DNA of 22,276 nucleotides from a virus. Position numbers and translations under genes: made by a program. Below are positions 13,125 to 19,624 of the stretch, one piece after another. The notes below the pieces were generated by a model. It was not told the DNA's origin. It ran no database searches and saw only the letters and a list, made by a program, of their open reading frames with translations. Where the stretch lies: the IMG/VR virus record IMGVR_UViG_3300042923_000666, positions 1 to 22,276 of that record. One strand, written 5' to 3'. Numbering within the stretch: position 1 is the first letter of the stretch; the number at the start of each line of letters is the position of its first letter.

Positions 13125-13401
13125 CGACCCTAGGTAGATGAAGCACGCCTTCAAGCCGCCAAACTAGCCTGCTCAGCCGCTCCGGCCACTGTGCGGGCTT
13201 TCTCATTCCTCCCGGCAGCGGGGACCCCGTAGTTCGGTTGAGGAAGGCTGGCCCAGGAGCCTGCCGCCATCACAAACGTGAGCCGTAAGTCGCGCTTCGC
13301 TACCGCGCCACTCACCAAACGGCCCGAGCCAGCGCTACCACGGCTGCGGCGGGCACCTTCACTTTCCCTGTGTACGCGCCCCTGCGTAATCCGGGGGGAG
13401 T
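13125..13401 (+). other. Non-coding leader downstream of the 13096 promoter
   Basis: Together with 13068-13095 this is over 300 bases without a convincing gene. It holds small inverted repeats at 13139-13153, 13219-13229 (CGGGG-A-CCCCG) and 13245-13262, then a G-rich ribosome site (13393-13400). It may be a long 5' leader, a small RNA, or a packaging-related region. The minus-strand ORF here is Arg/Ser-rich and looks like a shadow. Confidence 0.5.
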
Positions 13402-13671
13402 GTGCACCCAACCATGGGAGCGACCGTGGACCCGATGATTGAAGCTCTCGCGGAACCGCGGGTGAAAACGACAGCCGGCAAGTCACGCATGGATGCGTGG
13501 CTAGACACTCTTCCCGAAGCCCGACGCGCTGCCGTACTTGCGGCAGCCGTCAACCGTTCATGGGGTCACACCGACCTCCTCGAGCAGTTGCGTGAGTACG
13601 GTGCCCCCGAGATCGCTGACACGTCCTTCGGGGCGTGGCGCCGGAAGAAGGGGCTTCCCCGTGTCTCTTGA
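13402..13671 (+). CDS. Small helix-turn-helix protein, 89 aa
   Basis: Residues 26-85 look like a DNA-binding helical domain: RMDAWLDTLPEARRAAV, then GHTDLLEQLREYG, then SFGAWRRKKGL as a putative recognition helix with basic end. Such proteins often sit just before phage metallophosphoesterase genes. The GTG at 13402 may be too close to the G-rich site; ATG 13414 is an alternative, giving 85 aa. It overlaps the next gene by 11 bases. It might act on the palindromic promoter upstream, but nothing in the sequence proves this. Confidence 0.7.
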   Translation: MHPTMGATVDPMIEALAEPRVKTTAGKSRMDAWLDTLPEARRAAVLAAAVNRSWGHTDLLEQLREYGAPEIADTSFGAWRRKKGLPRVS

Positions 13672-14803
13672 AGAAGCCCTCAGCAACCCGCCTGTCGTGG
13701 TACCGAAGCAGTACCAGCAGCACGCCGAGTTCGACGAGAACGGCGGAACAGCCGCTACCGGTCCCGTGCGCCGCATGGTCACCGACTACCGGGAACTGCT
13801 GACCCTCGCCGGTCTCGACCCCGACGCTTTCCGCATCGTCGGCAAAGTGTCCCAGTGGTCCAAGACGCACCACGACAAGGAAGACACCTACAGTTTCTTC
13901 TTCACCTTTGAAGCCCTCACGGCTGGTGAAGACGCCATTGACCTCCCTGCCCTCTACGCCGAAGCGAGACGCAAACCGCGAACCCCCATCAGGGGTACGG
14001 CTGACAGCCGAGTTACTGTCGTCGCTCTATCGGACGTCCAAGCGGGCAAGGTTGACCACAGGGGCGGCACGCCCGAACTCATCGACCGCTTGGCGGGGAT
14101 GAGGGAACGGCTTGCCGCCCACCTCAAAGCACGCAAGCCTCAGGCGACCGTGCTCGCTGAGGTGGGTGATCTGTTCGAGGGGTTCGAGTCGGGTGGTAAC
14201 CCGATGTTCACCAACGACCTTTCGTTGGCGCAGCAGATGGACCTTGCTGGTACCGAGGTGTACCGGTTCGTTGAGGTCATGCAGAGGCATGGGCGCGTCG
14301 ACGTGGTGTCGATCCCGTCGAACCACACACAGTGGCGGTCCGGAAAGCAGCAACTCGGACGCCCCGGTGACGACCTCGGCATTTTCGTGCACCGGCAGGT
14401 CGAGAAACTAGCCAACGCGGCCGGCATCGACGCCCACTGGACATTCCCCGACATGTACAACGAGTCAGTCGTCCTCGACGTCCTCGGCACCGGTCTGGGT
14501 GTGGTCCACGGGAACCAGTTCAACACTGGTCAGGCGGTCACATGGTGGCAGAAGCAGCAACACGGTGGAATGCCCACCGCAACCGCTGACATCCTCCTCA
14601 CCGGTCACTACCACCACCTCACCGTGATCCCCTCGGGCCGTAACCCGGTCACAGGGAAACCGAAGTGGTGGTTGCAGGCGCCGACGACCGACAACGGTTC
14701 GTCTTGGTTCCGGAACGTTGGTGCCGGCGACAGTGACGCGGGGCTTCTGGTGTTCGACATCACGGAGGACGGGTTCGACCTCTCGAGCCTCACCGTCCTC
14801 TGA
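13661..14803 (+). CDS. Metallophosphoesterase (Mre11/calcineurin-like fold), 380 aa
   Basis: The two-metal active-site motifs appear in order: ALSDVQAGK (motif I, with Gln where most family members have His), EVGDLFEG (motif II), SNHTQ (motif III, usual GNHD/E), VVHGNQ and GHYHH (motifs IV-V). These fold into a dinuclear metal centre that cleaves phosphoesters, in the Mre11/SbcD group DNA. GTG 13661 is favoured because it follows AAGAAGGGG and preserves the usual short N-terminus; the upstream frame extension is a shadow of the HTH gene. It may process DNA ends in replication or host degradation. Confidence 0.88.
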   Translation: MSLEEALSNPPVVVPKQYQQHAEFDENGGTAATGPVRRMVTDYRELLTLAGLDPDAFRIVGKVSQWSKTHHDKEDTYSFFFTFEALTAGEDAIDLPALYAEARRKPRTPIRGTADSRVTVVALSDVQAGKVDHRGGTPELIDRLAGMRERLAAHLKARKPQATVLAEVGDLFEGFESGGNPMFTNDLSLAQQMDLAGTEVYRFVEVMQRHGRVDVVSIPSNHTQWRSGKQQLGRPGDDLGIFVHRQVEKLANAAGIDAHWTFPDMYNESVVLDVLGTGLGVVHGNQFNTGQAVTWWQKQQHGGMPTATADILLTGHYHHLTVIPSGRNPVTGKPKWWLQAPTTDNGSSWFRNVGAGDSDAGLLVFDITEDGFDLSSLTVL

Positions 14804-14891
14804 TTAGAGAAAACGCGGAAGCCGCTAACTCTAATACGCGCACACGCTCACCCAACTTTGCGTGGGTATACCGATTGTGTATGCCCACGCA
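14803..14891 (+). repeat. Two stem-loops after the metallophosphoesterase gene
   Basis: The first pairs ATTAGAG (14803-14809) with CTCTAAT (14829-14835) and has an inner GCGG/CCGC stem. The second pairs 14859-14871 with 14879-14891 through 13 pairs (one G-T wobble) around a 7-base loop. Neither has a T-run. They may terminate the transcript that starts at 13096 or protect its end, or the second may be an operator. A possible GTG start at 14875 would be inside the second hairpin. Confidence 0.55.
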
Positions 14892-14922
14892 AGCTACCTT
14901 CTACCGCGAACGGCGGTGCGTC

Positions 14923-15090
14923 ATGGAGATCCCATGCTGTGACGAGTGCGGCACCGCTGTGGCCGCGAAAGACATCGTGTCCCTCCCATCAGGTCGATGC
15001 CTGTACTTCTGCCACCACCATGCGGAGAAGTACCGGCCGAAGCTGGAGGAGATGGGTGCGCTCATCTACCCACTGTTGGATGGTGACTGA
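14923..15090 (+). CDS. Small DUF7455-like Cys/His protein, 55 aa
   Basis: The pattern CDECGTAVAA, then a Leu/Pro/Ser-Gly turn, then LYFCHHHAEKY and a helix to the end resembles the small actinobacterial proteins classed as DUF7455, with one likely zinc site from two Cys, one Cys and His residues. I prefer ATG 14923; an upstream GTG at 14875 would add 16 residues and start within a hairpin. It ends in a TGATG overlap with the next gene. Confidence 0.65.
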   Translation: MEIPCCDECGTAVAAKDIVSLPSGRCLYFCHHHAEKYRPKLEEMGALIYPLLDGD

Positions 15091-15212
15091 TGTGCCGGCG
15101 TGAGTTGGACGAGTGCTGCAACCGTCGGGCTGAGTACATCGACTCGCGGATCGGCCGTCTCGTGAGTGAGCAGGCTGAAGTCTCGCAATGTGAGGGTGAG
15201 GGCTCAAAGTGA
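15090..15212 (+). CDS. Microprotein, 40 aa
   Basis: The ORF is coupled at both ends (TGATG upstream, GTGA downstream). It is charged and helical with three Cys residues (MCRRELDECCNRRAEYI). Family unknown. Confidence 0.45.
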   Translation: MCRRELDECCNRRAEYIDSRIGRLVSEQAEVSQCEGEGSK

Positions 15213-15334
15213 CCTGCACAATGACGTTGGTCCTCGACTACGACACTGTCGACTGCTACCTCCCTGCTGGTCACGCCGGACCGCACAAATGCGTGGGTGA
15301 CGGCACAAGGTTCTTCTGGGCCTACGACCGATGA
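15209..15334 (+). CDS. Microprotein with Cys/His pattern, 41 aa
   Basis: GTG 15209 overlaps the previous stop and the end overlaps the next ATG. The sequence DCYLPAGHAGPHKCVGDG resembles the CxLpaGHxGpH-x-(D/N) microprotein pattern common in actinophages, possibly a metal-binding loop. The remainder is short and aromatic. Confidence 0.5.
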   Translation: MTCTMTLVLDYDTVDCYLPAGHAGPHKCVGDGTRFFWAYDR

Positions 15335-15576
15335 GCGCTTACGACGACCTGTGTGCAGCGGTCCGCACCTACTACGACAAGGTCGAACCCGACTCGTACG
15401 TGGAAGCCTGGTGCCTCATCACCCACCGACTCTCACCTGAGCTCGAGCAAGACGGGCAATCCACGGTAGGTGTGTTGTCGTCCCCCGAAATGTCATGGGT
15501 GATGAAGCGTGGCCTGTTGGATGTGGCGCTCACTGAGGACCGGCAGTCAGCAACGGTCCCGGAAGATGACGACTGA
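15331..15576 (+). CDS. Hypothetical acidic protein, 81 aa
   Basis: ATG 15331 overlaps the previous stop. The protein is acidic and helical at the N-terminus (YDDLCAAVRTYYDKV) and ends EDDD. It is the last gene before the tRNA region. No family is recognised. Confidence 0.65.
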   Translation: MSAYDDLCAAVRTYYDKVEPDSYVEAWCLITHRLSPELEQDGQSTVGVLSSPEMSWVMKRGLLDVALTEDRQSATVPEDDD

Positions 15577-15649
15577 TCTGAGGGGGTTCTCGTCTATCTC
15601 GTCGCGGTGACGACGCAAACCACGCCACAAGACTTGCCTCGTTAATGCG

Positions 15650-15661
15650 CACCCATGGGTG
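15650..15661. promoter_or_regulatory. Perfect 12-bp palindrome CACCCATGGGTG upstream of the tRNA
   Basis: In the 150-base gap between the 81-aa gene and the tRNA (15577-15726) this is the only striking element; a weaker inverted repeat lies at about 15671-15687. It could be an operator, but no clear promoter elements flank it. Confidence 0.35.
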
Positions 15662-15726
15662 TGAAGTGGCCGGGTTGATCACCGGGTAGCGAGCCGAAGC
15701 CCATCGGCGCAAGAACACGGGCACTT

Positions 15727-15800
15727 GGTTCTGTAGCTCAGTTGGTTAGAGCGCTGCCCTGTCACGGCAGAGGTCGCCGGTTCGAGTCCGGTCAGTACCG
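15727..15800 (+). tRNA. tRNA-Asp (anticodon GTC)
   Basis: The cloverleaf is clear: D arm with AGCTCAG-TTGGTTAGAG, anticodon stem CTGCC/GGCAG with GTC at 15761-15763, and T arm GCCGG-TTCGAGT-CCGGT. The acceptor stem GGTTCTG/CAGTACC has a T-T mismatch at the fourth pair; a G73 discriminator follows and CCA is not encoded. Everything but the acceptor looks like a bacterial tRNA-Asp. It may be a captured host gene, functional or decaying. Confidence 0.9.
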
Positions 15801-15849
15801 CACAATTCCCTTCGACACTGAACCTCCGAGGTACACCATGCGTGTGTGC

Positions 15850-16011
15850 TCAGGTACGGGCGACTTCCTCGGGCGTAAAGGGCTCGGGGATCAACCCCGC
15901 CCGAATCATGCGATCCTCCGCAAGAGCCGCCCTGAACTGCTCCCCGATCCTTTTAGCGAGCGCAGCATCACTCGCGCTCAAGTTCAGATCGGTTCCCTTG
16001 AAACCCCTCAT
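15850..16011 (-). CDS. Minus-strand small helical protein, 53 aa
   Basis: Apart from the intein antisense gene, this is the only plausible minus-strand gene. ATG at 16011 is preceded by a very strong ribosome site (GGAGGGG, three bases away). The protein begins MRGFKGTDLNLSASDAAL, has an amphipathic helix (AKRIGEQFRAALAED), and ends IPEPFTPEEVART, which looks like real protein and not a shadow. An in-frame ATG four codons upstream exists but would overlap the ribosome site. It converges with the tRNA. Function unknown; a small regulator is possible. Confidence 0.65.
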   Translation of the reverse strand: MRGFKGTDLNLSASDAALAKRIGEQFRAALAEDRMIRAGLIPEPFTPEEVART

Positions 16012-16062
16012 GGTCCCCTCCATACGTCGGATTAGCGAAGCCTAACGGCAAGGGGGCACCAC

Positions 16063-16431
16063 GTGGCGACCTACTTCACGTATCTGCCGGACATGACGGG
16101 CGCGGCAAAGGGGGGAACCCACATGGCTTGGACTAACGGGGGACCCTCGCGGACAACAACCCCCCAGCACCGCGCATGGCGGAGAGGGGTGCTCGACCGG
16201 GACCAGCGAGTGTGCCAACTCCAATACCCAGGACGATGCACCCAAGTAGCAACACAAGCTGACCACATCATCGAGGTTGCAGACGGTGGCTCACCCTTCG
16301 ACCTAGGCAACGGCCAAGCCGTATGTGAGTCCTGCCACAAACTCAAGACCTCTCTTCACGCGAACAAGACGCGATGGTCGGACAGGTCCAGCACCACGCA
16401 CCCAGACGAGACGCACCCTGCTCTCCGCTGA
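16063..16431 (+). CDS. HNH endonuclease of the packaging module, 122 aa
   Basis: The core runs from RAWRRGVLDRDQRVCQL (Cys51), to ADHIIEVADGG (Asp67-His68), to NGQAVCESCHKLKT, the standard HNH fold with paired zinc cysteines. In many cos phages such a gene lies beside the terminase genes and the encoded nuclease is needed for terminase cleavage at cos. GTG 16063 has AAGGGGG before it; ATG 16123 also has a strong site (AAGGGGGG) and would give 102 aa, close to the core domain. I cannot decide between them. Confidence 0.85.
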   Translation: MATYFTYLPDMTGAAKGGTHMAWTNGGPSRTTTPQHRAWRRGVLDRDQRVCQLQYPGRCTQVATQADHIIEVADGGSPFDLGNGQAVCESCHKLKTSLHANKTRWSDRSSTTHPDETHPALR

Positions 16432-16602
16432 AGGGGAACGGGGGACCCCCTGCCGCCCCCTCCAGAGCCACGAGAGGTGCTGTGAGAAATCCTCTCTACG
16501 GGTCTGGGACTTTTGAGAACTGAATAGAACACCCGGCTGATCCCCGGGTTAGAAAGCCCCTGCGTCTCCTCGGCGCGGGGGCTTTCGCATTCCGAGGAGA
16601 CG
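16432..16602 (+). other. Non-coding hairpin region between two HNH genes, candidate cos/leader
   Basis: Contains GGGGG-A-CCCCC (16440-16450), a 6-bp stem at 16531-16549, and the long stem at 16552-16586. It sits between the packaging HNH gene and the terminase genes, the usual location of a cos site. No cohesive-end sequence can be identified from the sequence alone. Confidence 0.4.
16552..16586 (+). terminator. 13-bp stem-loop, probable terminator
   Basis: GAAAGCCCCTGCG (16552-16564) pairs with 16574-16586 through 13 pairs (one G-T wobble), with a 9-base loop. The form GAAAGCCCC...GGGGCTTTC is a common actinobacterial terminator shape. It precedes the ribosome site (GAGGAG) of the gene at 16603. 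Confidence 0.6.
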
Positions 16603-17424
16603 ATGATGTACACCTGCGCGAATTGCTCCGCACCCACTCGGACTGCCACTCGGTTTTGTAGTGCCACTGAATGCAGGCGAGCCAGAGATCGGGCGCGGTA
16701 CGTTCCAACACCCAAGAGCAGTGGAGCATGCGCCGAGTGTGGCGGTCTCTTCACGGGGAACGCGAACCGCGTCTATTGCTCAAAGCGTTGCAGGCGCGCA
16801 GTCCAGAACCGCAAGCGCGCTGAGTCTGGCACTCTCCCCCATCAGATGGAGAAGTACCGGGAGAAGCGCAAAGCGTGGCAGGACGCGAACTGGCGCCGCT
16901 ACATGCTGCGAAGGGTTTGCCGCACCTGTTCCGACGAGTTCACGCAGGATCCCAGATCCCGCGCGATGGACCGCTGCACCGGATGTCGCCGGCTGGACAA
17001 GATGCAGGTGGAGCTTTGGTCGCCCCCCGCCGTAACTGTCATCCCCGGGGCGTTCTGGCATGCAGGGCGGTGTCGAGTGTGCGACGCGGCATTCGTGTCC
17101 CAGCATGCGGATGTGACCTGCTCGACGGTCTGTCGCCGCCTTCGACAGAAGCCGAGTCTCGGGAGCAAGGACTGGATCAGTCGCGAGGATCGCCGCGGCG
17201 TATACGTCCGGGACGCATTCATATGCCAACTCTGCTCCGAGCCAGTCGACCAGGATGCCGACCCGTTGAGCAACCGTTACCCATCTTTGGATCACATCGT
17301 GCCCCGATCGCAGGGCGGTGACGACGCGCTGTCGAACCTTCAGACGGCCCACCGAATCTGCAACTCCCGGCGCCGCGACATGTCGGTGGCGGAGTACCGC
17401 GGGAGGTACCTGCAAGCCGCCTGA
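16603..17424 (+). CDS. Multi-zinc-ribbon HNH endonuclease, 273 aa
   Basis: The first 190 residues carry repeated CxxC-type pairs (CANC, CAEC, CSKRC, CRTC, CTGC, CRVC and CSTVC), looking like three to four zinc knuckles. The C-terminal 85 residues form an HNH domain: VRDAFICQLC with Cys208 and Cys211, SLDHIVPRSQGG with Asp230-His231, and NLQTAHRICNSRR. ATGATG gives two possible starts (16603 or 16606). It lies directly before the terminase small subunit gene, so it may be homing-type or help packaging. The upstream HNH gene makes this a doubled arrangement. Confidence 0.85.
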   Translation: MMYTCANCSAPTRTATRFCSATECRRARDRARYVPTPKSSGACAECGGLFTGNANRVYCSKRCRRAVQNRKRAESGTLPHQMEKYREKRKAWQDANWRRYMLRRVCRTCSDEFTQDPRSRAMDRCTGCRRLDKMQVELWSPPAVTVIPGAFWHAGRCRVCDAAFVSQHADVTCSTVCRRLRQKPSLGSKDWISREDRRGVYVRDAFICQLCSEPVDQDADPLSNRYPSLDHIVPRSQGGDDALSNLQTAHRICNSRRRDMSVAEYRGRYLQAA

Positions 17425-17425
17425 C

Positions 17426-17460
17426 CCCGAAACGGGTGCGGGTCTAGATCCCGAAACGGG
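17426..17460. repeat. Two copies of the palindromic motif CCCGAAACGGG before terS
   Basis: CCCGAAACGGG occurs at 17426-17436 and again at 17450-17460, spaced 24 bases centre to centre (slightly over two helical turns). Each is an inverted repeat CCCG-AAA-CGGG. The 45-base gap between the HNH stop and the terS start is nearly filled by them, so they could be binding sites for a dimeric protein or for terminase itself. Confidence 0.6.
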
Positions 17461-17469
17461 AGGCGAATC

Positions 17470-17934
17470 ATGGCCGGTCGTGGCCCTGCACCTAAAGACC
17501 CTTCGCGTAGGGCACGCACGAATAAGGATGCGCTCACGTTGCGTGTCGTGGAGATCGTCACCGCAGACAAGCCGGATCTTCCTGAGTTTGATGTCGAAGT
17601 CAAGGTAGACGGCGATCTGGTCATGGTTCCGTTCGAGTGGCCGGCGACGACCCGCGATTGGTGGGCGATGCTCGAGGCTCACCCATTGAAGGGTGAGTTC
17701 ACCGAGCTCGACTGGTCGTATCTGTTGGACACGGCCCGGTTGCACGCGTCGTTTTGGCGGGGCAATACGTCGATCGCGTCTGAGCTGCGTCTCCGTGAGG
17801 CGAAGTACGGGTTCACTCCCGAGGATCGTGCACGTCTACGCATTCAGTTCGCTCAGGCGGCTGAGGCTGAGGTTGATGCGACTCGGAAGGTGGAGTCGGC
17901 CCGTGATCGTATGCGGAACATCCGGCCTGCCTGA
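17470..17934 (+). CDS. terS: Terminase small subunit, probable, 154 aa
   Basis: The opening MAGRGPAPKDPSRRARTNKD matches the start seen in many actinophage small terminase proteins. The central part is acidic and Trp-rich (EWPATTRDWWAML) and the C-terminal half is a helical oligomerisation-like region. TerS rings recognise phage DNA and hand it to the large subunit. It ends in a TGATG overlap with terL, the classic order. No sequence-specific catalytic motif is expected. Confidence 0.8.
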   Translation: MAGRGPAPKDPSRRARTNKDALTLRVVEIVTADKPDLPEFDVEVKVDGDLVMVPFEWPATTRDWWAMLEAHPLKGEFTELDWSYLLDTARLHASFWRGNTSIASELRLREAKYGFTPEDRARLRIQFAQAAEAEVDATRKVESARDRMRNIRPA

Positions 17935-19613
17935 TGCCTTGGGTTCCCCTGTCGGATGATGATTTCCCGACGCTTGGGTGGCTTGTTGCGGATCAGATGA
18001 CGGAGTATTTGGGTCGACCGGATGCGGGTGATGACGATCAGGATTCTGCGTTTGTCCCTACGGTGGAGCAGCAGGAGATCCTGAACGAGCTGTACCGGCT
18101 GGACCCTGTGACTGGGCGCCGGGTGAAGCATCGTGCGGTGATTCAGCGGCCTCGTGGTTGGGGGAAGAGCCCGTTCGTCGGCGGCATCATGATTGCTGAG
18201 GCGATCTTCGATGTTGTGCCTGATGGGTGGGACTCTGAGGGTCAGCCTGTGGCGCGTCCGTGGTCGTCGATCCGTACCCCGTATGTTGCCGTCGCTGCTG
18301 TCACTGAGGAGCAGACCCGGAACACGTGGGGTCCGCTGCTCGAGATGCTTCGCAACGGTTCCGCGATCGATGAGTTCGACGTTGACCCGATGGATTCGTT
18401 CGTGGCGTTGCGCCGCGGCCGGATCGTGCCGATTACGGCGTCTCCGACGTCGATCAAGGGCTTCAAGGCTGTGGCTGCGTCTCTTGACCAGACGGAGACG
18501 TGGGTTCCCGGCAACTCGGGTGTGAAGCTCGCTCAGACGCTCCGTAACAACGCCACGAAGCTCGGCGGCGTGACCATTGAGACTCCGAACGCGTTCACCC
18601 CGGGTGAGCGGTCTGTCGCTGAGGGTTCCGCGAAGTTCTGGGAGCAGATCAAGTCCAAGAAGTTCAAGAACCTCGAGGACGTTCAGAGCCTGTACTACAC
18701 CCACCGGGAAGCGCCGGCCACCACGGACGTCGGGGACCGGGATTCGCTCGTGAGCGGGCTCCGCGTGGCTTATGGTGATGCCGCCAAGGGTGGCTGTGCA
18801 CTGCACGACCCGCCCTGCATGGATGGCTGGGTTGATCTGCACCGTGTCGCGGAAGACTTCTTCGACACGTCGAACGATCCGCAGGTGATGCGGGCCGACT
18901 TCCTGAACCAGATCACCCATGCGTCGGACTCGTATGTGTCTCAGCCCGATATGCGGGCGATCGTCGACACGAAGAAGGTCATTGGGCGTTCTGAGCCGGT
19001 AACGCTTGGGTTCGATGGCTCCGAGGGCCGCAAGGTGGGGGTCGCAGACGCGACGGTCCTCGTTGGCTACTCGGTTGAGCAGAATCACCTCTTCGAGATT
19101 GGGTGCTGGGAACAGCCCAAGAGCTGGGACCCAACCGTCGCAGGCCCGTGGCAACCGCCTGCACTTGAGGTTGACGCCGCGGTCGATAAGGCGTTCAGGG
19201 AGTTCAACGTGGTGGGCTTCTTCGCCGATCCGTCCGCGGGCTGGGCATCGAATGTGGCGGCATGGGAAGCGAAGTATCACCGCAGGCTCAAGGCGAAGAT
19301 CACGTCAGAGCAGCCAATCCGCTACCGACAGAAGGATCTCACTAAGACGTGTGAGGGCTTCGAGTCGATGCGTCAGGCGATTGCTCAGGGCGACCTCACA
19401 TTCGACGGCTCACCTTCCATGCTGGCCCACTTCCTTTCGGGCCGGCGTGATCCGCGTCGAAGCGGATATGTCGTGAAGAAGCCGGACGACGATCAGGACT
19501 ATTCAAAAGTGGACCTCGTTTGGGGTTCGATGTTCGCGTTCATCGCGGGCTTGGAAGCAATCGGCAAGGGTGTTCTGCTCCGCAAGGGGTCGATGCCACG
19601 CCGGATCTACTAA
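17934..19613 (+). CDS. terL: Terminase large subunit, 559 aa
   Basis: The ATPase domain shows a Walker A loop RPRGWGKS at 72-79 and a Walker B region SLDQTE at 184-189, with Asp185 and catalytic Glu188 in the pattern used by TerL proteins. The nuclease half contains FDGSEG near residue 360 and FFADPSAG near 430, the acidic residues of the RNase H-like fold that cuts concatemers. Length is typical. It drives packaging through the portal encoded next. Confidence 0.93.
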   Translation: MPWVPLSDDDFPTLGWLVADQMTEYLGRPDAGDDDQDSAFVPTVEQQEILNELYRLDPVTGRRVKHRAVIQRPRGWGKSPFVGGIMIAEAIFDVVPDGWDSEGQPVARPWSSIRTPYVAVAAVTEEQTRNTWGPLLEMLRNGSAIDEFDVDPMDSFVALRRGRIVPITASPTSIKGFKAVAASLDQTETWVPGNSGVKLAQTLRNNATKLGGVTIETPNAFTPGERSVAEGSAKFWEQIKSKKFKNLEDVQSLYYTHREAPATTDVGDRDSLVSGLRVAYGDAAKGGCALHDPPCMDGWVDLHRVAEDFFDTSNDPQVMRADFLNQITHASDSYVSQPDMRAIVDTKKVIGRSEPVTLGFDGSEGRKVGVADATVLVGYSVEQNHLFEIGCWEQPKSWDPTVAGPWQPPALEVDAAVDKAFREFNVVGFFADPSAGWASNVAAWEAKYHRRLKAKITSEQPIRYRQKDLTKTCEGFESMRQAIAQGDLTFDGSPSMLAHFLSGRRDPRRSGYVVKKPDDDQDYSKVDLVWGSMFAFIAGLEAIGKGVLLRKGSMPRRIY

Positions 19614-19624
19614 AGGGGGTTTGC

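Noticed and set aside
17853-19280. 475-codon open frame on the minus strand opposite the terminase genes
   Set aside because: It shares codon register with terL, where GC-rich genes rarely use Leu TTA/CTA or Ser TCA codons and so leave long antisense frames by chance. Its product is Arg/His/Pro-rich with no domain pattern. It is a useful control showing that length alone does not support the intein antisense gene; the HTH and nuclease motifs and the GC signature do.
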